From Gnetum montanum (Eukaryota > Streptophyta > Gnetopsida > Gnetales > Gnetaceae): 64,000 nucleotides of DNA. How positions within the stretch are numbered: position 1 is the first letter of the stretch; the number at the start of each line of letters is the position of its first letter. A program made the translations under genes and the position numbers. Shown here piece by piece: positions 12,301 to 22,059 of the stretch. The stretch is from contig MNCI01001886.1 in assembly GCA_015680685.1 (NCBI GenBank), positions 208,847 through 272,846 of the forward strand, given 5' to 3'. The notes under the pieces are model-generated. The model made no database searches. It was not told the DNA's origin and worked only from the letters and a program-made list of their open reading frames with translations.

Positions 12301-12826
12301 TACCTACAAGAAGTTGTAAAATCAATGAAGTTAGGTAAGAAAATCAAGTTAAAACCATAAAAATATTACAATAACCATGTTTACCCCTATAGATGATACA
12401 CAGTGCCTCGTGGATTATGGAATAATGTGTGGAATTTATGCATCACCTTCAAAGTATTGTCAGTATTATACTGACTATACTCTAGCATCATTCAAATCTC
12501 TATAAGGTAATGTGGACTCATGATATCTGCTAATCTACTTGTAGGAAGCATCCTATCAATAATGTACTTGGTAATCAGGCCAGATGCTTGAGGCAACAGG
12601 GTCTCCACAATAACCCCAACTACATCCATGGACAAGTATGACCACAACATCACACCAAAGTTCCTAAGGAGGTAGGCAAGGAAGTTCCTCACCATAGGTT
12701 GGAACCACAATGACAGTTCTCCTAAAGGCATGTCATGTGGTGGAGTATTGGTCTTGGGATGACCAATGTAGTACAAAATACCAACTAGCTCCACTATGAT
12801 GAGGATAGGCCTTAAGAAGGCCCTAC
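9353..12826 (-). pseudogene. Unrecognised intron-containing gene antisense to element A
   Basis: Long, decayed but clearly protein-like text on the minus strand, broken by segments with good plant splice sites. Apparent exons: 12826-12385, 12303-12035, 11929-10935, 10826-10650, about 10575-9534, and a short last exon from about 9425 to the stop at 9355-9353. The first two junctions keep frame: ...GTVYHL then GYKVNNEGLIVND, and SKKKHKG then LSILADITISL. Nearly all internal stops are TAG where Gln fits. The N-terminal half is globular with hydrophobic helices (FQPMVRNFLAYLLRNFGVM; GLFSDLIGIPVDG). The C-terminal half is a long Glu/Lys/Gln-rich, probably coiled-coil region (WEEVMALREK; YRKWLKEESVEYHKRE), ending in a Pro-rich tail (PPLPPPDA). 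Upstream exons were not found. I do not recognise the family. The plant mobile domain proteins carried by some transposons are a possibility to test, on weak grounds. Confidence 0.6.
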
Positions 12827-12841
12827 CTGAAACAAAACAAA
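12827..12841 (-). promoter_or_regulatory. 3' splice site before the first visible antisense exon
   Basis: On the minus strand a T-rich tract, TTTTGTTTTGTTTCAG, precedes readable coding text. It implies at least one more exon upstream, above base 12841. Confidence 0.55.
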
Positions 12842-12846
12842 AATGT

Positions 12847-13285
12847 TATGACCAATTAGAGTTTCTAAGAGGTTAGGGAAACATCCTAGCCAAAGGTGAA
12901 ATTAGCTTTTGTAAAAAGCTCTAACACGTTTATATAAATTAGCTTAAGAAATTCCACAAAAAAAGAATTATCACAACCTTTCAAAGTAAAAGCATTATAA
13001 CCTATTAGAGTTAGTTAGCAAATTTATACAAAAAATCTAGTCCATGGTGAAATTAGCCTCTTTAAAAGGCTCTAAGATGTTTTTCTAAATTATTCTAAGT
13101 AATTCCATGAAAAACAATTATTACAACCTTGCATAAAATTACATCATGACCAGTTGGAATTTCTTAACAAATTTAGGAAAAACATCTTGAGTCAAAGGTG
13201 AAATTAGCCTTTGTAGAAAGTTCTTGGATGTTTATCTAATTAGCTTAAGAAATTCCATAGAAGCATTATTACCATATTTTATATC
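12847..13285 (+). repeat. 150-base tandem repeat, three units
   Basis: Three diverged units. The landmarks 'GTGAAATTAGC' (12896, 13048, 13198) and 'AAATTCCA' (12949, 13100, 13250) recur about every 150 bases. It lies just upstream of the antisense gene. Confidence 0.75.
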
Positions 13286-13619
13286 CTTCATAGCCAAAAT
13301 TTCATAGCCCAAAACAATGTCTCAGTTTAAATTATGCATGAATTTAGAGAAAGCACCTAGATTATGCCTAATTTGAGAAAAACAAGCATAAGCTTGGAAG
13401 CAACATCTAAATTATGCAAAGCATACATAAATTTGGAAAAATCATCTAAGTTATTCACAAATTTAGAAAAAGCATAATAAACATAGAAAAAGATATGTAA
13501 CCATAATAAAAGCTTATTTAAAATAGAAAAAGCTTTTAATTTTATTAGAAAATAGAATTAAACATTAGTTTTCCATATCAACGACTTCTATGTAATGCAA
13601 TTATGATTTTTTTTACCTT

Positions 13620-13960
13620 GATTCATGCAACAATAGCTAAAAAATTCATAAAAAATTTTGTTTGAGATCCAAACAAGGTGATTCCACCACCATGTGAAAA
13701 CTTAAATCAATCCTTATGCACCCATGCTTAGAAAAGATCTAGAACATTTGCTGTTTATGAAAGAAAAATTTGTCAATTTGGACAATAATCTAGAAATGGC
13801 AACAACATCCTTACTACACATGCTTAGTAAAAACTTCATAGAAAATTTATTTTAAGTCCAATTAGAGTGATTCCAAATCCATTGGAAAGTTGAAGGTAAA
13901 GAATATGTATCCAAAAATAAGAAAAATCCAAAACCTTTGCCAGTTTCTCAGAAACAATTC
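13620..13960 (+). repeat. Diverged tandem pair of about 180 bases
   Basis: Two units share, in order, 'TTCATAnAAAATTT', 'AGTCCAA' or 'GATCCAA', 'GTGATTCCA', 'GAAAAnATC' and 'CTTTGCCAG' or 'TTTGCTG'. They start near 13640 and 13830. They are more diverged than the 150-base array beside them. Confidence 0.45.
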
Positions 13961-14909
13961 AAAAAATTATATAAAATTGCAAAAGTGGCACAAACAGCCT
14001 AATTGTACACCATTAGGAACTGAGCCATAACTTCTTCGTTTCAAAGTTCAAGTAAATAAGACAACCATAAAAAAACTCAAACAAAGGGGTAAAAATACAT
14101 AACCCTTAAATTTGCAAATATGTAGTTGTTCTACCAAGAAAATATACACGACATTATTTTCTTTTTCACAGTAAAATTTCAAAAATCTCAAAATCTAAAT
14201 TTCATATAGCCATTAAAATAGTCAAAGTAGCCAAAACAATTAAAACCCATTAAACTTTACACCAAAATAATGGGGTAGGATTTTGTTAAAACTTAATTTT
14301 AATGAATCTTAATTCCTAGATCTAAAAAAATGGCCATAGCCCAAAAATTTTGGAAAAATGCATGAAACATTAAGTCCTATTTTTAAAATCAAATCTACAA
14401 AAGAGAAAGTGATGAAACAACTATAGATATACATGGGAGTAGCCAAAATAGGACACGGGATTTTATCAAAATTCTATCATAAACCCTCTACTGAAGTAGA
14501 TCTAGAAAAACAAACTAACACATAGGAAGCAAAAAACTAGAAAAAATTGGAAAGCCAAAAGCCCACTCAAGGATGCCCAAAATTGCTAAATTTTGACATG
14601 GATCCATAGCCGTTGATCTTGGGAAATCTGGGAGGTAACATGCATGGTTGATTATGACTTGAATTGGCCAAGATCTAGGATTATTACTTCTTTGACACTA
14701 GAGTAACTTCCCCAAAATGGAAAAAATGGTGGAAAGCTACTTTTCCACTTTTGGAGACATGATGGCACTCTCAGAAGCCAAAGATATACACCAAAGAAGC
14801 CAAGGACCCCATAGCCTCAAGATTTTATTTTTTTGACCTTATTTTAACCTTCAAAACATATTTCCCCCATTCTTCCATGTTCTAGTATCTCCCCTAGCAT
14901 TGAAATAAA

Positions 14910-14972
14910 GGGGGGGGGGGGGGGGGGGGGGGNNNNNNNNNNNNNNNNNNNNNNGGGGTGGCGGTGGGGGGA
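14910..14972. other. Poly-G run, 22-base gap of N, then G-rich sequence
   Basis: Twenty-three G (14910-14932), 22 N (14933-14954), then GGGGTGGCGGTGGGGGG. The true length is unknown. It could be a real G tract that stopped the sequencing, or a sequencing artefact. Confidence 0.9.
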
Positions 14973-16157
14973 AGACTCTAAGTGCCCTTAAAATAGCCTT
15001 CAAACATGCATAAAATTAGCCAAGAACTTGCAAAATTGAAGTCTACAACCCTAGGGGCCTAGAAACCTAGTCAAAGTGCCCCTAAATCACTCTAAATTCA
15101 TAAAAAAAGTGTCCTCATATTTTTCCATGCTAAGGATACTATGCCTAGCATGGACAAAATGGGAAAGCCATTTTGACACTTATCAATGCTCAAAGTTACC
15201 TTAGATTGCCTTGGAGTGAATTCAGGAGATGCACAAGTTCTAAATATGGGCCTTGACTACATGTTTAACCATGCTTGACCTCCTTTTTGGTTTTATTTTG
15301 GTTTTCCATGATAAAATCCTTCTTTTCCATGTTGGCTAGTGTGGAAAGAAGGGGGGAAGACTTCAAAACCTACTTTTTGACCTTTACAGACCTCTAGAGT
15401 GCCCAATTTGGATGGATCCAACCTTACACTACCTTGGTAAGGTCCTAAAACATTAATTTTGGACCTCTAAGTATCCCAATACCTATTTTCCTTAGTCTTC
15501 TTACTAAGGGTCCCTGTTTCCACATTGAGCCCAATGCGGAAGCCTCAAAACACTTATTTTTTGGTCCAAATAGCCTAGAAACAACCTTGATTAATGCCTA
15601 AACTCACCTAATAGCCTTGTAGCCTCAAAACATGGCCCACTAATGCCTAAAACTAGTAGAAACCTAACCAGTATTCACCTATATTGATCAAATTTTATCA
15701 TAAATAGCCTATTGTGCTCAATGTTTTGACTTATTGTTAGACTTATGTTGCCTTGCTAACCTTGTTAACCTTTTATGGAATTTATACAACCTTATATGTT
15801 CATTGTTTGTCTTATTATAGCACTATTTACCTTTGTTTGACCTTTAAATGGTATTAAATAGTGGGTTTTGACATTCCTTGACCACCATTTGACACCATAC
15901 AACCATGGTCTACTAAGGCCTTAAACTATCATAATGGCCGACTAAGCCCTAAAACTACCAAAATTGTGGCCTTTATTGACCATTTGCAGCCTTACTTGTT
16001 GTGCTTCCCCTTCATTGACCTTTATGTAATATTTGTTTTCCTTTATTATAGTTTACTGAATTGACCTTATCTCACTAATGACCTTGGATGGCCTTGATTG
16101 CATTAGATTTGCATGTGTTTTATGACATTTTAACATTATTTATTCACTTTTTCCTAG
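14973..16157. other. Spacer upstream of RT in element A
   Basis: No coding text on either strand. Short phrases such as 'CCTAAAACTA', 'GGCCTACTAA' and 'GCCTT' recur loosely (15600-16000) and return in the spacer before the right LTR (19730-19830). Confidence 0.5.
16143..16157 (+). promoter_or_regulatory. Candidate 3' splice site before RT
   Basis: TTCACTTTTTCCTAG followed by GTGCTAGTTAATGTGC. The bases after the AG (TGNTAGTTAATNTGC) are conserved upstream of RT in the minus-strand element at 55980, so coding-side homology begins about here. Confidence 0.5.
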
Positions 16158-16239
16158 GTGCTAGTTAATGTGCTTTTAGTTAACATGTAGGATCAAAGTA
16201 TGAGTACTTGGAAGAAAATTATTTTACCTTTGTGTCTAC

Positions 16240-17340
16240 ATGGACCTCATTGTGATATTAAATAATGTATTTAACCTTGATTGCCTATATCTTGAGCTTG
16301 AGAGTCTTGTAGACCACATAGCCTCTAGAGAGAAACCTCTAGAATGGCTTGAAAACCTAGTTAACATGCTTGACTTAGAAGCAAGAGACATAACCAAGGA
16401 TTCTCTAGTTGAGGTTCCTATCATAGCACATAGTGATGAGGAGAAAACCCTTAAACTAAGTTTCTCACTAGAGCCCCAATATGCCCAAGACATCACCAAT
16501 GTATTATAGAGAAATATTAAGGCATTTTCCATCCTATATGAAGATATGCCAGGCCTAGACCCATCTCTAGTATAGTACAACATCATATTGAATCCTAGCA
16601 TTAGACCAATTATTCAAAAAGTGCACAAGATTAGATGTAATTTGGCTTTGGTTGTTCACGATGAAATCTTAAAGCTCTACTAAGAAAGATTCATTAGGGC
16701 TATCAATTATGTAGAATGGGTATCCTACATAGTTGTAGTTCCTAAGAAAAATGGGAGTATCTATGTTTGCTTTAAGTTTTGAGACCTAAATAAAGTGACT
16801 ATCAAGGATGACTTCCCTTTTCCCAGTATTGATCAACTTATCAATACTATAGCTAGACATGCCTTACTATTCTTTATGGATGGATTCTTGGGATATAACC
16901 AAATTAGGATCAACCTAGTGCACCAACTTAGCATGATCTTTATGATTCAATGGAGGACTTTTTGTTATACCATGATGCTCTTTGGCCTTAAGAACACTAC
17001 AGCAACATACCATAGAGCCATGACGTATATCTTTAGTGATTACATGCTAGGTTTACTAAATGATTATGCAGATGACATAGCTATGAAGTCTAAGATAGAT
17101 GATGATCATGCTAATGGCCTAGATCTTGTGCTTAAACAATGCCTCAAATATGAGCTTAGGCTCAATCCTAAGAGGTGTGTCTTCAGTGTTAAGACTAGTA
17201 AGATGCTTGGCTTTGTAGTCTCTGAAGTAGGGATATGCATCGATCCTAATAAGGTTAAGGCCATATCCAAATTAGTAGCACCTAAAAACATTAAAGAGAT
17301 TTAGGGATTACAAGGCAGACTACAATTTATTTGTAGGTTT
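16240..17340 (+). pseudogene. RT: Reverse transcriptase of element A
   Basis: Copies element RNA into DNA in a live element. The N-terminal extension (16240-16640) carries PGLDPSLV near 16550. The RT proper begins near 16710 (VVVPKKNGSI, then DLNKVTIKDDFPFPSIDQL at 16785-16840), continues with FMDGFLGYNQI (about 16875-16907), TMMLFGLKNTTATY (about 16972-17012) and the catalytic YADD at 17064-17075, and ends with LNPKRCVF and KMLGFVVSEVGI. Both catalytic Asp of YADD are intact. The stops at 16507, 16573, 16681, 16780 and 17302 all fit C-to-T changes. It matches the RT at 55980-54900 on the minus strand. Confidence 0.85.
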
Positions 17341-17870
17341 ATTGCTAGGCTTACAGATAAGTTATAGTCCATGCACCACTTTCTTAAGAAAGGAGTTCAC
17401 TATGAATGTATGGCTTAATGCCAATAGGCCTTTGAAAACCTTAAGCAAGAGTTGATATAACTATTGACAATCTATCATTTTCAAGAGGGTGAGCCATTTT
17501 AAATTTATCTCACCATCTTTGATACATCCATTTCCTCTCTACTTTGTTAGAAATATGATGATAGAGTAGAAATGCCTGTATACAACCTTAGCCATGCGTT
17601 AGTTGCCCAAAAGACCTAATACACTTAAGTGGATAAGTATTGTCTAGCACTAGTCTTCTATTTGAAGAAATGGAGACACTACCTCTTTAGAAGCCAAGTA
17701 AACATAATTTTCAAGGATACCATACTTAGATCCATAATAACCAGCATATACCAAAGTAGTCGTATAGCCCGATGGAAAGCCATAACTATAGAACTTGACC
17801 TCCATTACATCTCTAAATCCTCAACAAAAGATCAAGCTATAGTTGTACAACTCACAATTTTACCTATAGA
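17341..17870 (+). pseudogene. First RNase H (RT-linked) and connector of element A
   Basis: The frame continues from RT through LQGRLQFICRFIARL, a decayed FENLKQEL segment near 17430 and a 'FYLKKWRHYLF' segment near 17650-17690, which is the usual connection end of the RT-linked RNase H (KLRHYF-type text). It is more decayed than RT, with stops roughly every 20-40 codons, all at former Gln or Arg codons. Confidence 0.7.
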
Positions 17871-17929
17871 TGACCAATCAACCTTAGATCTTGAGTTCCC
17901 TAATGACCACATCAACATAGTTAGCCAAC

Positions 17930-18330
17930 TTCTTGAGGATTATGAGGTAGTAATGAACTTAGATGGAGCTTCATCCACCCATGGAGCCAATGCTGATACC
18001 ATCATAACATTCCCATCTAGTGAGATCCAACAATTTTCCCATCATTTTGGATTCCCATCTACCAACAACATAGTAGAATATGAGAGTTTTATTAGAGGGA
18101 TAATGGTAGGTTGTGACATAGGTATTAGATTCCTAGACATCAATGGTGATTCAAAGCTCATGGTTAATCAAGTAATTGAAGTCTATGCATGCAAAGCTAA
18201 GCACTTACAACCTTACTATGACCTAGGGAAGTAGGTCTTACAATAATTCATAGACATTGATATCCAACACATACCTTGAAATGAAAATGCCATAGCTAAT
18301 GTAATTGCAACATTAGACCTTAGTGTGATA
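17930..18330 (+). pseudogene. Archaeal-type second RNase H of element A
   Basis: This domain marks the Tat lineage. Visible motifs: MNLDGASSTHGA (about 17953-17990; first Asp kept), NNIVEYESFIRGIMVG (about 18064-18113; Glu kept) and DINGDSKLMVNQV (about 18136-18176; second Asp kept). The tail (EVYACKAKHLQPYYDL) matches the first readable part of the window. A stop follows at about 18232, and the end of the domain (NENAIANVIATLDL) is still readable. Confidence 0.8.
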
Positions 18331-18599
18331 GTACATGTGTTTAGCAAGTTTCCCACCTTAACCTTGGATTGTGCTATTCCCATCACACAAAACATTGAGG
18401 ATACATTTGTGGTCATTGTTCATACTCCTCCTCCCAAGGAGTGTTATGATGATATCAAAGTTTACCTCATGCATGATGAATCCTCACAAGACTTGACTAT
18501 TACTTGAAAGAAGACCATATGCAAGTGATCAAAGTAGTATGTCATTATAGGTGATAACACATTATGTTGATGATCCTATGATGACATACTCCTAAAGTT

Positions 18600-19680
18600 C
18601 TTCGATAAAATCAAATCTAGAACAATCCTAGAGGAGGTTCATAAGGGTGTTTGTGGAGGACATATAGGACATATAGCCATGGCCACTAAGATTAGATGGT
18701 GAGGTTACTATTAGACTCATATGAAAAATGACATCTTACAGAAGGTTAAGTGATGTGACACATGCCAATGATATAGCAACCAGATACATGTATCATCAAT
18801 AAAGTTACATATAACCTAGATAGCATGGTCATTTCAATGATCGGGGTTGGATATCATTGGACCTATAATGCCTAAGTCTACCATAGGAAATAGCTTCATA
18901 ATCACATCAACCAAATACTTTACCAAGTGGATTGAGGTTATTCTCCTAAGGAAGACCACATTTGAACAAGTTTGCAAATTTATCCTAGATAACATTATGG
19001 CTCATTTTAACATACCGATGATCGTAATTACAGAAAATGGACCTCAATTTAATAGCCAAGAAACCAAGTTTTTTTGTCACAACCTAGGCATTAATAATTC
19101 TTTCTTCTTACCTTACTACCCCCAAGCCAATGAACAAGTAAAAGCAAGCAACAAAGCCATCATCAACTTACTCAAGAAGATGCTTAACAATAGCAAGTGG
19201 AAGTCGCATGAGTAGCTTTTCCATGCACTACGGGCATAGAAAACAACCTATCACATAGCAAATAGCATAACCCCTTATAGCCTTGTTTATGGTTGTAAAA
19301 TAGTTTTACCTTTTGAATTATAGGTGCCATCACCCTCGATAGCCTTGATCAACTTCATCAATGATAAACAGAGCAAGGAGTTATGGATGGTGGTCCTAGA
19401 TTTGGTGTAGGAGTGACATATGTAAGTGCTTGCTCACATCAAGAACTATCAAGAGAGGTAGAAGAGATAACATCACCATGACCTGACCACACACAAGATC
19501 AAGGAGCCGGACCTAGTCCTCAAGGCCATTTGTGAGCATGTAGACAAATTCTTAGCTAACTAGGAAGGGCCCTTCCTTATCACCAGAGCCTACAAGAATG
19601 GATCAGTTAGAATAGCTAACATGGATGGGAATCAGTTGGTTAATCTAGTCAAGCATTCCTATCTAAAGCCATAATACATG
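18600..19680 (+). pseudogene. IN: Integrase of element A
   Basis: The zinc-binding HHCC can be traced: His in VHKGVCGGHIGH (about 18630-18670) and Cys in CDTC (about 18755). The catalytic core has GLDIIGP (first Asp kept, about 18845-18865), then TENGPQFNS (about 19030-19056; the usual Asp of TDNG is Glu) and PYYPQANEQVKASNKA (about 19108-19160; the usual catalytic Glu is Lys). The C-terminal part runs to KHSYLKP near 19670. The middle stretch, 18847-19215, is open with no stop. As written the core could not work. Confidence 0.85.
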
Positions 19681-19933
19681 TACCCAATAATCGTCAACAA
19701 GATAACCTACTTTTGGCAATCTACTATGATCTTAAACTAGCAACATATCCTACTAGGGTCTTCAACTAGTACCATGGCCTACCATGGCCTTAAACTAGCA
19801 ACCTTGATGACCTAAATAGCTTGATTCTCATTTGATCTATATGAATGATAGCATTATAATATGTAGCGGTGTTTTGTATTCTTTTTCAGTGCTTCTTAAG
19901 TCAATCCTCTAGACACCAACAAAGAGCAGCCAT
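19681..19933 (+). other. Spacer between integrase and right LTR
   Basis: Holds repeated phrases such as 'CCTTAAACTAGCAAC' and 'CTACCATGGCC' (19725-19805). A modest purine tract (ACAAAGAGCAGCC, 19920-19932) lies directly before the LTR and may be a decayed polypurine tract. Confidence 0.45.
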
Positions 19934-21522
19934 TGAAATATCACAAAACATTGTATGTTATAACTAATCTTCATCATGTAAATTTCACCCCATGAAACTT
20001 GAGGTAAAACATCATTACAAATGTGAAAATTGTAACCCACAATGGGTAATTTCACATACTTTATACTTTTAGGGCTGAAAAGTTTCTTATAAGTGGAAAA
20101 AGCCTCATTCCCCAAGTGAAAAAGGTCATCTAATATCTATATTTGGGATTGGGAGATTAAAAATGCCTTTTGGAATGCAAAAAAGATAGTTTGATGGTTT
20201 TTTTTCTTTTGGGAGGGGGGGGTGGGGTGGGGGAAAGTGGGTATACATTTTTCTACACTAGAAACACATGTAGAGGGGTAGATCTCACTTACCCCCAACA
20301 TGGAAGGGAGGGGGTTTTGGAAACTTGCCACCTTAAACATGAAGACCACATGCAAAGCTTGGAAACTTTCCCCCCTCAATGTGGAACTTTTCCCCTGTAC
20401 TGGAAAATTTCCTCCTATCTTGGAAAGTTTCCTCCTACTAGCCTGGAAACTTTTTCCCCTTAGCATGAAATTTTTTCCCTAGTGTGAAGTCTTCATCCCT
20501 AGTGTTGAAAATTCATTCCCTTAGCATGGAAGCCACAAAAAGCAAAAATTCATCAATTCATGTACTTTAACATTGACCAGCCACTTCAACAAGCATGGTG
20601 GAGAGCTTAGCATGGAATATTCATCTCTAGTGTGGAAGGTGTGCCTCAATTATTCTTTATAGTAAATGGAATGGCCATGGTGGGAAGCACTTACTATGTA
20701 TGGTAACCTTTAAAATTTGGGTATCCATCTCACCTAACTTCGGCAGCCAATTTGCAGCAAAATTACATCAAATTTTCAGCCCCATTTATGGCCCATAAAT
20801 CTTATAAAAGCCAACCTTGAACACCATTTATAGGTTATAATAATGTTTTCATGGTTGAGCAATTTTTCTTAGATTTTAAGAAAACTCTTAGCAAAGTCTA
20901 GCCATTTTTACAATTTCACTCTTGGGGCATTTTCACAAGAGTTATTGCAATCTCCAATGTTTACATCCTCTTAAACCCCATAGTAAAATCATAATCACCT
21001 TAAGATTCATGGATTTTCAATATTAGCCCTACACTCCTACAATTCCCAAATTTGGCATTCAAATTTTCCACTTTTCACAACGCCTAGTAGTGGTCCAACT
21101 TGTAGATCTAAGGATGTAGTAGTGAAGGAAGGTTCAATCACATCAAGAGTGGCTTAGCACTTGTATCATGCCGTAGATCACATCGGTTTCAACAAGCTCT
21201 GAACACTTACATAAGTGAACCCCCTTTCTGCTCATCCAGGCGACATTTGTACACATTTTGCTAACTTATTCTTTAGTCTTTCTCAATAAAGTTTTAAATT
21301 TTGAGTTTTGTAATCAAAAAAAGAATATATTTTTTGTGCATTAATCAAATCTATTTGTATTTCCACGTTTTTCATCTTATAAGACATTGGTTGATTTTCT
21401 AGATTAGACATGGCACCTCGAATCCCATTTCTCTCATAGAGGCCTTGGGGATTCAAGGTTGGGAAATTGCTACACCAAGGTTCCTTGGTATTTTCCAGCA
21501 ATCGAGGTTTTTGGTCACAACA
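19934..21522 (+). repeat. Right LTR of element A
   Basis: Partner of 3321-4983. It carries the same landmarks: the TGAAA start, 'AATCTTCATCATG', a G-rich tract (20211-20233), the 20-base array (20358-20530), 'GTGAACCCCCTTT' (about 21217) and a CACAACA end. About 75 bases shorter than the left LTR. Confidence 0.85.
20211..20233 (+). other. G-quadruplex-type tract in the right LTR
   Basis: GGGAGGGGGGGGTGGGGTGGGGG meets the four-run rule with one-base loops. The left LTR has a weaker form at 3539-3566 with an 11-base loop. Confidence 0.7.
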
Positions 21523-21527
21523 TTACT
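21523..21527 (+). repeat. Target-site duplication, right copy (TTACT)
   Basis: Identical to 3316-3320 and directly after the LTR end CA. Confidence 0.85.
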
Positions 21528-22059
21528 ATTTATTTTTTAGCATCTGGATGAGGTTTTTCTTCTCCTTTCTCTTTTGAGTGTCATCAAAGTAGAGCACAAA
21601 CATTGTTGGCTAGATTTTCTAAGCATTGAATTTTAGTTCTTCAGATATTCAGAAAAAGAATTGTTGATACTTTGCCAAAAAGCATATTTATTGGTCAAGT
21701 AGGCCCTCAAGAGGTCTATTTGATTTAGGAGATGCTAATAGGGTAGAACTAGTAATTGTAACATATAGCAAAAAATGGCTGAATAAGATTCTAAATATTA
21801 TTAAGGTAAGTTCAACCTTGTTTCTATTCAAGTATACAACAAAATTTTTTTGAGTCTTCATGTGTTTTATGCTAGTTCCTTATGAATAAAATCTTATATA
21901 TAGTAGAATTTTTTTTTGGTTTTAGATGGATGAATATTTTATTAGTTTATGGTTATTTTTTGTTTTAATGATTACATTTCTGGCTACTCTTGGTACTAAT
22001 GGTTACATGTTTTTATTATTCAAAAGCCCTTGAGTGATGATGGTGATGGCTTTGTTCAC
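21528..22059. other. Gene-free stretch between element A and repeat B
   Basis: Right target flank of element A. I see no coding text or known repeat in it. Confidence 0.5.

Larger units (their letters stand above)
8691..16157 (+). other. 7.5-kb block between protease and RT, possibly an Ogre-type intron
   Basis: In most Ty3/gypsy elements protease runs directly into RT. Here they are 7.5 kb apart. The right edge has a good plant 3' splice site, TTCACTTTTTCCTAG at 16143-16157, about 80 bases before RT-upstream coding text. Ogre elements are known to splice an intron at this place, so an intron is the simplest reading; at 7.5 kb it would be far longer than the Ogre introns I know. The left splice site is not resolved. 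The block holds short tandem arrays and the antisense gene at 12826-9353. Confidence 0.5.
3321..21522 (+). mobile_element. Complete 18.2-kb Tat/Ogre-type LTR retrotransposon (element A)
   Basis: Bounded by two similar 1.6-kb LTRs that begin TGAAA and end in CACAATA (left) or CACAACA (right), with the TTACT target duplication outside. Order on the plus strand: LTR, primer site, leader with a duplication, gag, protease, a 7.5-kb block, RT, RNase H, archaeal-type RNase H, integrase, LTR. Integrase after RNase H makes it Ty3/gypsy; the second RNase H places it in the Tat lineage. A long interruption between protease and RT is a known trait of Ogre elements, where it is a spliced intron. The opposite strand of that block holds an intron-containing gene. 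The LTRs agree at roughly four in five positions over the first 170 bases by eye, so the insertion is old. Confidence 0.85.

Noticed and set aside
16236-16601. Open minus-strand frame of 121 codons overlapping the RT N-terminal region
   Set aside because: It is the shadow of the plus-strand pol, which carries recognisable motifs and matches the element at 55980-54900.
20137-20466. Open frames on both strands within the right LTR
   Set aside because: They arise from the 20-base minisatellite, whose unit lacks stops in some frames. The left LTR does not keep them intact.
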